Origin: Atriophallophorus winterbourni
Taxonomy: Eukaryota > Platyhelminthes > Trematoda > Plagiorchiida > Microphallidae
Length of the DNA: 64,000 bases
NCBI GenBank assembly: GCA_013407085.1
Contig: JACCGJ010014077.1
Span: 24,279 to 88,278 of the forward strand
Reading direction: 5' to 3'
The number at the start of each line of letters is the position of its first letter. Positions within the stretch are counted from its first letter, which is position 1. The notes under the pieces are model-generated. The model was given only the letters and a program-made list of their open reading frames with translations. It was not told the DNA's origin and made no database searches. This document shows, in pieces, positions 22,041 through 33,985 of the stretch. The translations under genes were made by a program, and so were the position numbers.

Positions 22041-24170
22041 GCTGTCTGCCTGTGGACATGGTTTGTATCTAGAGGACAACAAAAAATCAACATATGAAAG
22101 GATAGGCTGACCCCGGAAGCCAGTGGATTGCTAGGTTAGATGGCGCAAGGGAAAGCATGTTTAATGCATGTCTCTGCACAGTCAGGCATAGGAGTTCGTT
22201 GTAGGTCTTATTGATTAGATAGCTTCGAGTCCACCATCACTATGGTTCGTGCCAATATCCGCGGTGTTTGCAACATGGATTGACATCACACTGTAATCTA
22301 AATCTTGTCTGCATTGCAAATCGCTGCACTTCTATTTAATAAAAATTTAATCGATTCTGCCCTAACACTTTGGAGACCTTTAGGAAAACGTTTACTTGGT
22401 ATAATAGTAAGTTCAACCGAAATAAAAGTTCTTCTGATGAATAAAATTAAACAGAAATTGAATGGATCATAAGATCGAAGGAAATAACCTTGATTATTGA
22501 TCCACGATATTAAAATTCATCGGATAAAATGAATTTGTTTCAAGAAAATAGGCTACGTTTTTCGTAGCGGCTAGACTTGAGAGATCCTTTCGTTATGTTG
22601 CTTCAAAGATTGAAAACCCAGAACCCAGCACGTAGGCAGAAAATGTTCGTTGAAGATTCGTTACTTTAGCGAGAACGTTGTATCAGCTTCAATGGAATTA
22701 ATTTCGTAGAATGTTGGTGATAGTTCACATATCTGGGATAAAAGATCTACAATAAAACCAAGATTTGATGATAATGGATTCTTTCTAGATCGTGTTGAAA
22801 GTTTACCACAAACTACATTCCTTTGTGCGCAAAATATTAATTAGCCTAACTGGAAGTCAATAATTAAATAACATCATTAATTACTAGTGATTAGTGTGTA
22901 TGTCTTGAAATGCAAATAGGAAGCACACTACCGATATCGCGTTTGTTACCAGTTTAATCGGCAAGAAACACGTGGTAGCAGATCTCATGGTTAAAAGCCT
23001 AACATTCCGCACTCAATATCAAATTGTCAAAGGTTCTTCTTCGCTGTCGAAGTTTGTTTATGTGGAACTCTGACCCGTTTACACCAGTAGCGCATCAAGC
23101 CTGAACATGATCAAGGCTGAACTTGACAAGTATATGTTGACCAAATCTAACCTCGCACATCAGAACATATGTTGACCTTCCTCACTGATAAAAAGTGTTT
23201 GTTTTGTTTATGAATTCCCGATATTTTACTCAATTGTTACTGTAAAGTATTTGCTTTTTAGACCATGGAAACTTTGAATAATCACTTCCGTAAACCAGCA
23301 CTTGAAACCTCATTTTGACTTTGTGGTAAACCAAATTTCATCTTTAGTTAGAGACTAAGCTAATGTTTCACACAATTTCTAACATTACATCGTTATCATA
23401 GTGAGCATAAAGTCAATCAGGTTAGTGTATGTTGAGTCCCTGGCATTTCATCAGTGCACCTCAACCTGACTACTCAATTGGACATTCTCTTTGTTGCGCT
23501 TCCGTTGACCAACTATGTGACATATGCTAAGATCCCATGGGTTTCGACGAGGCAGACAGATAAGGATGCGATTTTTCCTGCCAGTACTCAATCTTGCATA
23601 CACACGAATCGTTATCTTCAGCATCTATGAGTATTCAAGGATGCTGGATCACTAAGTCGTCTCTACTAGGTATAATTGTTCCCGTGAAAAATTAGTATTG
23701 ACGTGACAAGAAATGGCTTCTTGTTTTGTTCAGTAAGCCTAAAAATCAATTGCTTTGCTTTTCGTTGAACAACCCGGTGAAAATCATAAGGGCACGTCGT
23801 GCTTTAACAAAAACCTTTGCTAAATCAACGCATGTTCATCCAAACCTTTATTGAAACACACCTTTAACTCTCTTTTGTGTTACATCAATGTGAAGCAATT
23901 GCGTTTTTTAAAAGCAAAATTAACCAGTGGTAAATCCCAGTACGACATATCACTTCATTTTGTTTCCCAACATTATTTGCCAAATTGAAAGAAAATCTTT
24001 ATCCATCAATGGTTTCTAAATTGATATATATAATTTTTTAAATGTTATCCAATAACTTAAATTACGGCATCTCACGCATTCCCATCAATTTGTAACTTAA
24101 ACAAATGTCCAAAATATATCAATGTCGAGATGACGCTGATTACAATGACATACTTTTTGTCCACATACCT
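22041..24170. other. Long stretch with nothing recognised
   Basis: About 2 kb without a recognisable frame, terminal repeat or match to other repeats of the window. It could be old decayed transposon or intergenic DNA. Confidence 0.5.
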
Positions 24171-26075
24171 TGGTAGGAAAGGAAAGGTCAATTCACTCGT
24201 CAAGACCACTATACTTCACGTAGTTTAATATTCATCGGTGTCCCCGAAAATGTTGATGTAGTATCAGCATCGGAATCAAAGCAACATGATTTGAAGCAAT
24301 GGTTATACATTGCCGATGCTATTGGATCTCGTGATTCCATTGTAGTGTGATTCCATTTGTCTTCAATCCCAGGCGTTGTATACCATATCAAGTTTCATCA
24401 AGTTCGCCACATTTCGAATTATCGAGTGAAATGACTATCAACGAATACATGGTTGGGCGGGAACTCTGTCGACTAAACGAAAAGAAGTCCCCTGGCACAG
24501 ACAAAATTACCCCCGCCGTACTTCGCAGTTGTCGCGTTGCTTTGACTGCTCCTCTCACTCGCATATTCAATATCAGCTCAAATGGAGGAAAAATACCACC
24601 GCAATAGGAACCAGGGATGATAACTCCTATTTATAAAGGCGGTAGCCGTTCAGACACAGCAAACTATAGACCGGTAACGTTACTTCCGGTGATCTCCAAA
24701 TTAATGGAACGCATTGTGACTGCGCGCATGCGAGAACATTTTGAAAACCAAAATATTTTGACCGCAGCACAACACGGTTTTCGATGAGGTCGTTGCTGTT
24801 TATCTAACCTTCTCACAACGTTCGAGGATTGGACCAAATCACTAGACGAAGGTGAGGCTGTACATGCTTGCTACATCGATATTTCCAAAGTTTTCGATCG
24901 AGTCAACCATGACATCCTAATTAAAAAGCTCGAATCCTATGGAATAACGGGAATATTGCTGAATTGGATAAGGGAGTATCTTACTGATAGACACGTCCAA
25001 GTTCGCGTTGGCAGCACCTTATCTAGAAAAGTAGACGTCACGAGTGGAGTTCCGCAAGGTTCGGTGCTTGGGCCTCTTCTATTCTTGGTGTATATGAACG
25101 ATATAATAGAGGATATTGGATGCAACTTGATACTATTTGCCGATGATATTAAAATATGGAAACATGTCAGGTCTGCTGATGACTGTATGCCATTACAACG
25201 GGATCTAAGCATCTTATTTCGTTGGTCCCAGTTAAATGAGTTACCATTTAACCCTGCAAAATGTAAAATGCTGCAGCTTGGGAAATCTCTGCACCACACT
25301 ATCAACTTGGCATGCAAGATCTCGTCTGGACCACAGCAGAAAAAAGATCTGGATATCTGGGTTCCGTTTAACCTTAAGCCAGAACAGCATTGCCGGATGG
25401 TGTACAATAAGGCTTGTCGTATCTTGAGTCTTCTCAAAAGAATATTGCGAATTTTTACGCCCGAAACCCTACCCCGGGTAATTAACACGTATATACGTCT
25501 TGTTATGGAATATTCCATCCAAGCCTGGGCACCATGGCTGAGGAAGGATATCGAACTACTCGACAGGATTTATCATCGTGCTACAAAGTTGGTCTCCCGG
25601 TACAGAAATTTGCCTACCACAGAGCGAATGTTGAAACTGAACCTACAAGATTTTACCCAACGCCGCATACGTAGTGAACTTATGTTGATCTTCAAAATCC
25701 TGCATTCTGTAAACCATCCCCTTAAACACTTGCTAAAGCCCAATGACCTTACTAGAACACGAACACATCCAAAGGCTTAAAGCATTCCGCATTCTCGATT
25801 GGATATACGTCGTAATTTTTTCTCCGTAAGAATTTGTTTCACTTGGAACTATTTGCCTGAAGAAATCACACGATCAAAATCTGTTGAAGTTTTCGCTTCC
25901 AAACTCGATGAGTTTACGACAAACCATGCGGTATGCGAGTGTCCCTATTGATTTTGGAGATATTTTATATTTGTTTATACATTTTTATATGTTCCATATA
26001 CCCTGTCATCCTATGGCTATTGCTAAGCTTAATGCTGTTTCTACCATACAATTTTCTGAGTTCTGAGTTCATTAT
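24171..26075 (+). mobile_element. LINE-A, most complete copy (ORF1 remnant joined to RT)
   Basis: From 24228 a frame reads FIGVPENVDVVSASESKQHD and LYIADAIGSRDS, resembling the ORF1 protein of CR1/Jockey-type elements in trematodes, and stops at 24346-24348. RT sequence begins almost at once in another frame, so the endonuclease region has been deleted. The 3' part runs through the ORF at 24347-25780 and a shifted frame (RRNFFSVRICFTWNYLPEE) to CCTATGGCTATTGCTAAGC and a TTCTGAG tail near 26050-26070. Confidence 0.85.
24347..25780 (+). pseudogene. LINE-A reverse transcriptase, two nonsense codons
   Basis: One frame covers fingers to thumb: LNEKKSPGTDKITPAVL, IYKGGSRSDTANYRPVTLL, AQHGFR, CYIDISKVFDRVNHDIL, SGVPQGSVLGPLLF and the catalytic ILFADDIKIW box, with the Asp pair of the polymerase active site preserved. 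The tail AWAPWLRKDIELLDRIYHRA follows. Stops interrupt it at 24605-24607 (TAG) and at 24785-24787 (TGA, just after GFR, probably from CGA). After 25780 the frame shifts and the tail continues. A functional enzyme would copy its own RNA at a nicked target; this one cannot be made as one chain. Confidence 0.85.
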
Positions 26076-26089
26076 TGATTACGCTCAAT

Positions 26090-26700
26090 GCAAAACAGCG
26101 TTTTAAAATTACTGAGTAATAACAGTTTTGTCATAAGATAAAATTTATTAACAAATTAATGAATTATTCACAACTCCGAACTTGCCACAACCTATTTCTG
26201 GATGTGTGCCGTCATCAAGTGGAGACAGTGGGATCAGGTTCAGTGAACCTAAAAACAGTGGATAAGTGGTAAACAAGGTTATACTTGAATAAAACTGTTA
26301 CATTGGGTTCGTACTACGAAAACAGAATCACATAGCGATTCGTGGCCAAGCACTCAAGGCGCTTATGGATGACCAAGGTGATGTGTTGCTCACATCCCCC
26401 GGCATTACACTCCGCTACCGGTTTCGTGCTGTTTGCCCTCACCAGATAAGAACAGTAACATCAGTATCCGCATCTTTTTGAAGCGTTAGAATAAATTAAA
26501 AAAACAATGGATGAAATTGTAGGCTACCGTTGGGTAAAGTTGTAACGTACAACCTGTTCAATCATATGTGACCAACTCAGGTAGATGGATTAAAACCACG
26601 ATCGTGAACAAAAATGCTCATTTGCATGCATTTCTATCACACCCCACCCATCAGTAAGAAAGAGTAACATCAGGATCCGCATGTACTTGTCATTTCTAGT
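26090..26700 (-). repeat. HHR-A/HHR-B tandem units, decayed
   Basis: Three ribozyme positions in minus orientation, spaced about 223 and 215 bp: 26188-26228 (A type, core TTGATGA), 26413-26455 (CTGGTGAG with stem II and ACCGGTA intact) and 26640-26665 (truncated before GAAA). A and B type spacer sequences adjoin in one array, which shows that the two subfamilies have recombined or were inserted next to each other. It is the left flank of the composite core. Confidence 0.65.
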
Positions 26701-27269
26701 TAGATGATTTTCCACGGTGATACTTCGTGATTTACACTGATTGAATCAGATTTGTGTTCGTCACAGAAACGTGAAAGTTGTTCTGTCATCTAAGCGACGC
26801 AGTCACGCCCAGTCAGTAGTGAAATAAAAATCACATGTATCTATTGCCTGATAGCACAGCTACTTATTGTTGTGACAACAATTCTCAAATATAGATTTGC
26901 TCTCATATTAATGATGATCAAACTCATTGTGCATTCGGAGCGAATAAAATCAAACGTGTTCTAAATGTGTCAATTGTTGATTGATTCTTCCATGTAATTG
27001 TTTTTAATTTGGGTTCCGAAGAATTATTTTCTGTTATTAATTGCACATAAGTGACATGTCGCTTCAGATATCTTCCATCTTATCTTGAAAGCTGAGTTAA
27101 ACAATTTTGAAGCAGTGTTTATTATTTTATTATTTCTGAGGGTAATATGATAATATGATTTCAATTTCGTACGAAGTGTTTTAATTTTTTATTCGAAAAT
27201 TACTTAACCTAATCTATGTTAGTGTGCAAAATTTGTGGTTAGTGATGTTAACATGTTTTTCCTCGAGGG
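26681..27269. repeat. Core of hammerhead-flanked composite repeat, copy 3 (inverted)
   Basis: Reverse complement of 11210-11851. It is interrupted at 27270 by the BEL element; the remainder resumes at about 32691 (GACGAGACGATGACAAAATTATC). Confidence 0.8.
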
Positions 27270-27677
27270 TGTAACCGCCAAAATTGTCCGGGGATATTCG
27301 AGTTCAACGGCAAAGAATTCAGTCACGTTATCCAACGGTTGAGTTACGCGTCCAACCCCATCAAGATATTGACAAGACAATACGTGAAATGCGTACGGCA
27401 GTATTTAAGCATATTAATTATACAATAAAATAGCAAACCTAAATTATTCCGCTTCGTACTGAATCCAAAAACAAGAATATTCAACAGTAACAATGACCAC
27501 GTGTGATCGCAACTTTAAATAGCGCGGGAACGGCCAAATAAAGATACACAAAATTAAGCTCGATAACGAATAAACTCAAGTAGTTCGGTAATACAAAAAA
27601 TGGTAAAAAATATACAAAAATACCAGCAGATTTAAACAATTAGTTGTCAATAAAATAAATTCAATGTACATCTTACA
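27270..27677 (-). repeat. 3' LTR of BEL/Pao element
   Basis: On the plus strand begins TGTAACCGCC and ends CATCTTACA. In element sense it begins TGTAAGATG and ends GGTTACA. About 90 % similar by eye to 32274-32697, which carries an extra ACACCAATGTGTTTATT-type insert near 32337. Confidence 0.85.
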
Positions 27678-27680
27678 ACG

Positions 27681-27691
27681 CCCCCCCCCCC
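27681..27691 (-). promoter_or_regulatory. Polypurine tract (poly-G)
   Basis: Eleven C on the plus strand, thus G11 in element sense, three bases before the 3' LTR start. Its position fits the plus-strand primer site of an LTR element. Confidence 0.6.
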
Positions 27692-27912
27692 AAATTCGCG
27701 CCGGATTTCTCAAAGGCTGACAACGTACATTCTCTCGTATCCTACCCTATATCTTTACCCATCGGTGATAATATTATACTGGGAAACAAAGTGAGATAAT
27801 GTCACAATGCACAAGACGTTCTACATGCCTCACACATGTGACAAAATCCACCGACCTTTTTCAGCCAGATTGGTTAGAAGCCAGATGTTTTCCATGCGTT
27901 ACCACAACCAAT

Positions 27913-29788
27913 CTAGCTGGCCTGGTCCCTTAACGTGACAAAAACAATTCCGGTAACAGCATCCAGGTTCGATGGTATCGTTGAATTTTCATCCGTTATA
28001 TTCGAATCTGCTTCCAGAAAGCAAAGTTGACGAATATGCAGCCTAATAACTACTTCTCTCGATTGCACACAAACTTGTCTTACTAACCCATCTTTCGACA
28101 AAACGCATTCGGATACTCTACCTTAGGGCCAGAGTCCACGAGGTGTTGCGTCGTTTACCACGAGAACTAAATCCCCTACCCACAAGTTCCAGTGCTTTCG
28201 AAACCACTTTTGGCGGGTATGGAGAGTAGACAGATATTCATGTAGCCATCTACGCCAAAAAATATCAGTTAGATGAGTGGCGTGCTTCCAAGCTCGCAGA
28301 TAATTTTGAGCAACGGAAGTGGGTAGTCCCGCATTTTCTCGTAAAATTGATAGGTGGTTAGGTGTCAAATCCACAGCTTCCGCGAAATCCGATGAGGCCG
28401 AAACTAATGGACGATTGTTCAGTATACGTTTAGCCTTGACCATCAGAGTGTTTAATACTTCATCTGTGACAACTTGCTCCAATAACAATCCAAACAGTAT
28501 CCTCCTAACAGACATGATAACACGTTCTCAAACACCTCCACGATGACTTGCATATGGAGGTTGGAAATGGCACCGTGTTTCTTGTGATGCAAGATGTTTG
28601 TTTATTTTATGCTCATTCCACTTTATCACGCATTCTCGAAGCTCTCTTTGAGCGCCAACGAAAGGTTTGCCATTGTCAATGTAGATATCTGTAGGTATTC
28701 CACGTCGTCCAATAAACCGTATTAATACCATGATGAATGAATCTGTTGATAACGAATGAGTCAACTCTAAATGAACTGCTCTGGTTCGCAAGCAACTAAA
28801 TAAGCAACCGTATCGTTTCTCTGTACTTCTTCCACGGGCCGGATTAGTCAATACCCACATGTTGGAACGGGTATAAACCAGGTTCTGTTCTGAAAATTGG
28901 CAACGGGGCCATCAATTGCTGGCATTTCTGAGCTGCATATCGGCGGCATATAAAACACTGACCGATAATTCGCTTTATAGTAGCATTACCTTGAAAAATC
29001 CAAAAGCGTACTCGTATGGTCGATAATACGTGTGCAATGCCACTGTGTCCTTCACAAATGTGGTAATGCCTGACAATTAGTTCAGTTACAACGTGCTTAT
29101 TCGGTAAGACGATTGGAAGTTTTTTGACATCGGGATTGGTCACCAAATTAAAGCGACCGTGTACGCAGATAAGTCCATCGACAATAATTGGGTTCAACTT
29201 ACGCAATTGAGCCCCACGTACTTTAGTACAGTTTCGTCCAGACAACAGTGGGTTTGCGATCCCAGGAAAAGATTGGGCTTGAACAATCCGTAATATGTCT
29301 CGTTCAGCGCGGTATATCTCATCAGCAGTGAGTCTTTCCTTCTGAACAGCACCTTTATTCACAATATATTGTTTGAACCTGATCAACCAGGCCACCGCTA
29401 ACTTTAATCTCCGCCAAGACGAGTAATATTGCAAGATATCATCAAGACCGGAGTTTTCTTGCACGACATTAATTCTATTTGAATTCCTTTTCAGTTCGAC
29501 ATCAGCTGGGGCTTTGTATATATTCAATGGCCATTCGGATTTAGATTTTGTCAAAAACTTTGGTCCTTCTAACCATCGACGTATTTCGGAGATATCGTTG
29601 CAACCACGAGAAACGAGATCGGCAGGATTGTCCTCGGGACGCACGTGCCGCCATTGACTTGGTGTTGAGCGTTGATGTATCGCGGCCACAATGTGGGATA
29701 CAAATGTACTGAACCTCGTGGAAGTGTTGTTGATATAATGGAGGACAATTGTCGAATCAGTCCAGAAACATGTTTGATCTAATTCCAA
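27913..29788 (-). pseudogene. BEL/Pao pol: RNase H, integrase and C-terminal domain
   Basis: From 29788 downward: RNase H end (CFWTDSTIVLHYINN, VSHIVAAI), then an integrase zinc-binding finger (H-x3-H around VRHYHICEGHSG, and CFIC), then the integrase core in the next frame (28528-28860) with VHLEL and DIYIDNGKPF. The second Asp is in YIDNG and the first in HVGIDYFGP just upstream. A TGA near 28531 replaces the Trp codon of the expected WER motif. The frame at 28123-28515 carries NNRPL and LTPNHL of the core end and a DUF5641-like domain (WVGDLVLVVND). It goes on past a stop to 27913 (VFVTLRDQAS). Confidence 0.85.
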
Positions 29789-30290
29789 CTGAATTTCTCC
29801 CTTTACTACGGCAGTAAGTGATACTGCCAGCTTAGCGGCTTCTAATTCCAGACGCGGAATAGTAACGGGCTTGACTGGAGCAACGTGCGACTTCGAGTAG
29901 AGTAGGAAACAATATGGGAGACCCGAATCAGGACTAAATCAAATGTAAATCACGGCTCCATACTCAACTTCTGACGCATCACAGAATGCATGTGACTGAG
30001 GTCGAACTACGTGAGCACGTTCGCGTTTCATACATCGAGGTATTTTTAGTGATTGCAGTTCCCGAACGTTAGACACCTAGATCTCCCAAACTCGCACGTC
30101 TGTCGAACATAGTTCAGCATCCCAATCCAATTTTTCGCGACAAAATTTTTTGTAATAACAACTTGGCAGGCAACAAGATTGGAGCGACCAACCCCAATGG
30201 ATCAAACAAGGAAGAAACCGCTGACAGCAGCAAGCGTCTTGTAAGGGGAACATCTTTCGGCCAAAACAAAAAAAGAAACTCATCAGCAAC

Positions 30291-31049
30291 CTAATCCCAT
30301 TCAAAACCCCATATTCTAACAGGAGGGACGGGATTAAGATAAAATTTACCATCCGGATGAGCTAATTCTGGAACATCTTTCAAAACACTCTTACAGTTCG
30401 ACAACCATTTCCGCAACGTAAAACCGCATTTCTTAAGCGTCCGACAAATTTCGTCGATAACGATTATTGCATCACTCTCCCTTGATACAGAAATAAGCAC
30501 ATCGTCAACATAAAAGTTATTTTGAATAGCTTCGGTAACCAGCGGAAAAGCGTTCTGATCGCAATGCACAAGCGTCTGCTTGAGTGCAAAATTCGCGACA
30601 AATGGCGACGAAACAGCTCCGAGGGGATAAACCGCCATCTGGTATTCAGTAGGAGTTTGAGATATGTCATTGTTCGGCCACCACAAAATCTTCAGAGCAT
30701 ATCGGTCAATACCAGGTACAGAAACTTGCATGAACATTTCCTCAATATCGGCAGAGAGCGCGATCACCTCTTTACGGATTCGCAGAAGTATACCAACTAA
30801 GCTACGCAGTGTATCTGGACCTTGGTATAAACAATCACTTAGTGATACAACTCCGAACTTGGCGGCGCAATCATGTACAACCCTCAACTTACCGGGTTTC
30901 TTAGGGTTAATAACTGTGTGATGAGGAAGATACCATCGAGGTCGAAAGTTTGTCGACAATTGATGATCCGGAACAGGAGTTGCATATCCGCAGATAAAAT
31001 TGCGTTCCATCATGCTTGCAAACCTTTGAGGTAACTCAGGCTTTCGCAT
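30291..31049 (-). pseudogene. BEL/Pao reverse transcriptase domain
   Basis: 252-residue frame with WYLPHHTVINPKKPGKLRVV, HDCAAKF, ALSADIEEMFMQV and the catalytic NNFYVDDVLIS box, all typical of Pao-family RT. The frame begins abruptly near PELPQRFASMMERN, so the N-terminal protease/RT linker is missing. It ends at FEWD with a stop; the downstream connection to RNase H (29788-30290) survives only in broken frames. Confidence 0.88.
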
Positions 31050-31073
31050 TAACCTAGAAACGACTTTGCTTGT

Positions 31074-32250
31074 TCACGGTTGCTGGAGAGTCTGTGAAAA
31101 ACAAGCCTGTTGTTTCTTGACAGCGTTCCACCGGCCGATCACATCGTGAGATCTGAACTTGTCACACTTTTCCAAATGGTGTTCACCACCACAAACATAG
31201 CAATTAACGGCTATCTTCGAGTGGAACTGGTCCATTCGATTCACCGTATTATGAATATGCGCAAATTCTTTTCCTGTCTTGTCAGTCACCTTCACATTTG
31301 CTTTCGTTGCGATTTGACCGAAACGACAACCACTTATTCGCGCTTCGTCTGCTATGAAACGTTGCAAATCGTGGAAATTCGGCTGGCGGTTGTCTTGGTG
31401 AATCACATCAACTAATCTCGCCCACCGATCCTGCTATTCGTGTGGAAGCTTATAGACGACTAATTCAAGTGTCGTCAACGAATCTAGGTGGGCATCGCAA
31501 TTCATTTGAGATAGAGCAGTCTCACAGTTCTGCATCTCTATCGAGATTTGAGTCAGCGAAATCCCATTTGACTTTACTTTTCCATGGATGAAATTAATCG
31601 GTCAATCATGGACCGCGCGATAACGTGAGTCTGTTCGTAGAGATCAGTTAATATCTCTTGTAGGCAGTTTCGGTCAACAACACACTACGTCTATCAATAG
31701 CATCTCGCGCTTGACCTTTACAATAGTGCAACAAATACAGCATACGTTGTCCGTCGTCAAAGACATTACTTTCAATAAAGTTTTCAAACTGACGTATAAA
31801 TTTCTAATACTTACATGAATTGCCATCGAAATACTGTAATTCTACTCTTGGCATCACAGGTGTCACACGGTCAAAGGAATGACTTGACCTTTTGCGTGCT
31901 TCTTGAAGTTTGACTGAGCTGAGATATTCTTTGACGGTCTTCTCAGCCTTACCGTCTCCAGCAATCTAGCCAGAATCTCCATCCTCAGACAGTTCTAGTT
32001 TAACTCGTGCAAATCGAGTAGCGTTCGCAGCCTTCAACATTTCTAACTCAAGCTCTTGACGCCTCTGTTCTTCCGCTAATTGTGCTAACAGAAACTGAGC
32101 CCTAAGATTATCAGCGTTAGAACTAACTACCGAACCAGAGCATGATATGTTATCAACCAATGAAAAATTACCGACTTGCCCGTCAAAACGATCCTTTTGG
32201 TCGTGTTCAGTCGTTTTCTTTGACGATTTCTTCTTCATTTTCCCCAAATG
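31074..32250 (-). pseudogene. BEL/Pao gag, fragmented
   Basis: The N-terminal frame (31966-32250) is charged and predicted helical (MKKKSSKK, QLAEEQRRQELELEMLK). Around 31700-31870 another frame gives PRVELQYFDGN and RQFENFIESNVFDDGQRMLY, then LLHYCKGQARDAI, matching the Pao Gag (DUF1759) core. The frame at 31074-31406 holds a CCHC knuckle (CYVCGGEHHLEKC) that would bind RNA. Stops and shifts separate the parts. An ATG near 32238 is a likely original start, about 35 bases inside the LTR. Confidence 0.8.
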
Positions 32251-32273
32251 CTCGAACAAAGCCAATTGAATAC

Positions 32274-32697
32274 TGTAACAGCCAAAACGGTCCGGGGAAA
32301 TTCGATGTCAACGTCAAAGAATTCAGTAACGTTATAAACACCAATGTGTTTATTCAACGGTTGAGTTGCGCGTCCAAGCCCACCAAGATATTGACAAGAC
32401 AATACGTGAGATGAGTACGGCAATATTGAAGCAAAACAATTATACAATAAAATAGAAAACCTCAATTATGCCGATTCGTACTGAATCCAAAAACAAGAAT
32501 ATTAAACAGTACCAATGACCACGAGTGATCGCAACTTCAAATAGCGCGGGAACGGCGAAATAAAGATACACAAAAATAAGCTCGATAACGAATAAACTCA
32601 AGTAGTTCGGTAAAACAAAAAATGGTAAAATATACAAAAATACCAGCAGATTTAAACAATTAGTTCTCAATAACATAAATTCAATGTATATTTGACG
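32274..32697 (-). repeat. 5' LTR of BEL/Pao element
   Basis: Plus strand begins TGTAACAGCC. The far end is damaged: after CAATGTATA it runs directly into host sequence TTTGACGAGACG, so the terminal TCTTACA and about 24 bases of host DNA seem to have been deleted. Confidence 0.8.
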
Positions 32698-33075
32698 AGA
32701 CGATGACAAAATTATCAATTCAACCCGTTAAAATATGATTTTTGATTATACAAAATAAAAAGCTTATTTGCAAACATTTCCATCACTCACACATGCAAGC
32801 AAATTAGCTTTTATATTTATGGTCATGGTTTTTACACCCAGTCGACATGAGTGGGGTCTCATGTGATTGAACAGGTTGGTCGTACCATTATTACCCAAAA
32901 GTAATACGCTGTTCACATCCTCCCCATGTTTGAACTTCGGATACATTGTTAAAATGTGGGTTCAAAATCTAACTGCGTTGATCACTCTTCCACTCATATA
33001 AAGCTCACTAATAAGAACTTTCTCCCCATGATGATGGCAAACAGCGAGAAGCTGGTTATGGTCTGTAAGCGTGAG
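32698..33075. repeat. Right part of composite repeat: core end and HHR monomers
   Basis: 32698-32755 continues the core (matches 11150-11180 inverted). 32760-32900 contains HHR-B spacer sequence on both sides of a deleted ribozyme (CATTTCCATCACTCACACATG, then the inverted half), so monomers meet head to head. 33020-33062 is a decayed HHR-A motif on the plus strand (ATGATGATGGCAAACAGC, GAGAAGC). Confidence 0.6.
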
Positions 33076-33985
33076 AGATTTGAACCACACATAACTTGGG
33101 TCATCCATCAGCAATTTTCAGCCTAGAAAATTTTTAATGTAGTGGGGTTTTAATAGTTTGACTACTATTCGTTGTAAGTAGTGTGAATATTTCAAGAAAC
33201 TCCTTTCATTCACATTTAAATTAATCAAGAAACGTACCAGCGGAATTGATTTTTGTCAAATGAATAATGTGTTTCGTTGTAAGTTGTTCTTTATTCATGA
33301 TTCCTCGATGCCTTGTGTCGAGATTTCATATTGATCAATTGCTCGAGTAATCAAATGGCATCAAATCTTCTCAGCTGGTGTAATTAGTTTAATTTTGCTT
33401 GCAAGATCTTTGACGCCCCATTTCATTTTGATAATTATTTCGCAATAATGTGTGAGCAGAATATTTACGTTGAACCACAAGTCATGTGGCTATGTCCAAT
33501 CTTGGAAAATGCTTCAGGGATCTACCTCGAGGAAAAAGTCTTGATCTATAGTCCCGTTAGACATTTCGAGTTTGTATTCAACTTCGTCTTGTAAACTCCT
33601 GCGATGACATAGTTGTCCAAAATTATCAGCCTCGCTGTTCCTCGTCTTTCAATAGGGTTGATGAGAGGGAGCACTTGTTGCTTGGACAACAACTATTTCC
33701 CCATATTCAACTTGCTTACATCTAAAGGAGATGGCATTCTATTCTAATTCGATTGATAATAATTCCGTCAGAGACAGATACCGGTGTAAACTATCTCTCG
33801 ACTGGCCTAGAGCTTGACAACTAGGGCTGCATTCGACAGGTGGAAGTGTCCTTCAGAAGTCATTGGACAACTCTTAGCTGGTAGAGCCCAGTCAATAAAG
33901 TGTCGTCTCGCCACCGTCTGCTATTCTCATTTAGTGCGTGGTAATTAAAAACAAACCGAAAAGTAAACAATTGATGACACAAACA
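33076..33985. other. No recognised gene; possibly LINE-C 5' part
   Basis: Lies just upstream of the LINE-C endonuclease start, so its last few hundred bases may be the element's 5' untranslated region. No frame is recognisable. Confidence 0.4.

Larger units (their letters stand above)
27270..32697 (-). mobile_element. BEL/Pao LTR retrotransposon
   Basis: Two LTRs of about 410-420 bp enclose gag and pol on the minus strand. Order in the element: 5' LTR (32274-32697), gag (about 31074-32250), RT, RNase H, integrase, poly-G tract, 3' LTR (27270-27677). Integrase after RT/RNase H, the HHCC finger, the Pao-type RT and the DUF5641-like C-terminus fit BEL/Pao, related in type to Sinbad of schistosomes. 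No protease was found between gag and RT, where the sequence jumps abruptly, suggesting a deletion. Nonsense codons and frameshifts make it defective. It sits inside a copy of the hammerhead composite repeat. Confidence 0.9.

Noticed and set aside
27265..27269. GAGGG as target duplication of the BEL element
   Set aside because: The right flank has AGACG or similar, and the empty-site comparison shows a deletion there, so the duplication cannot be verified.
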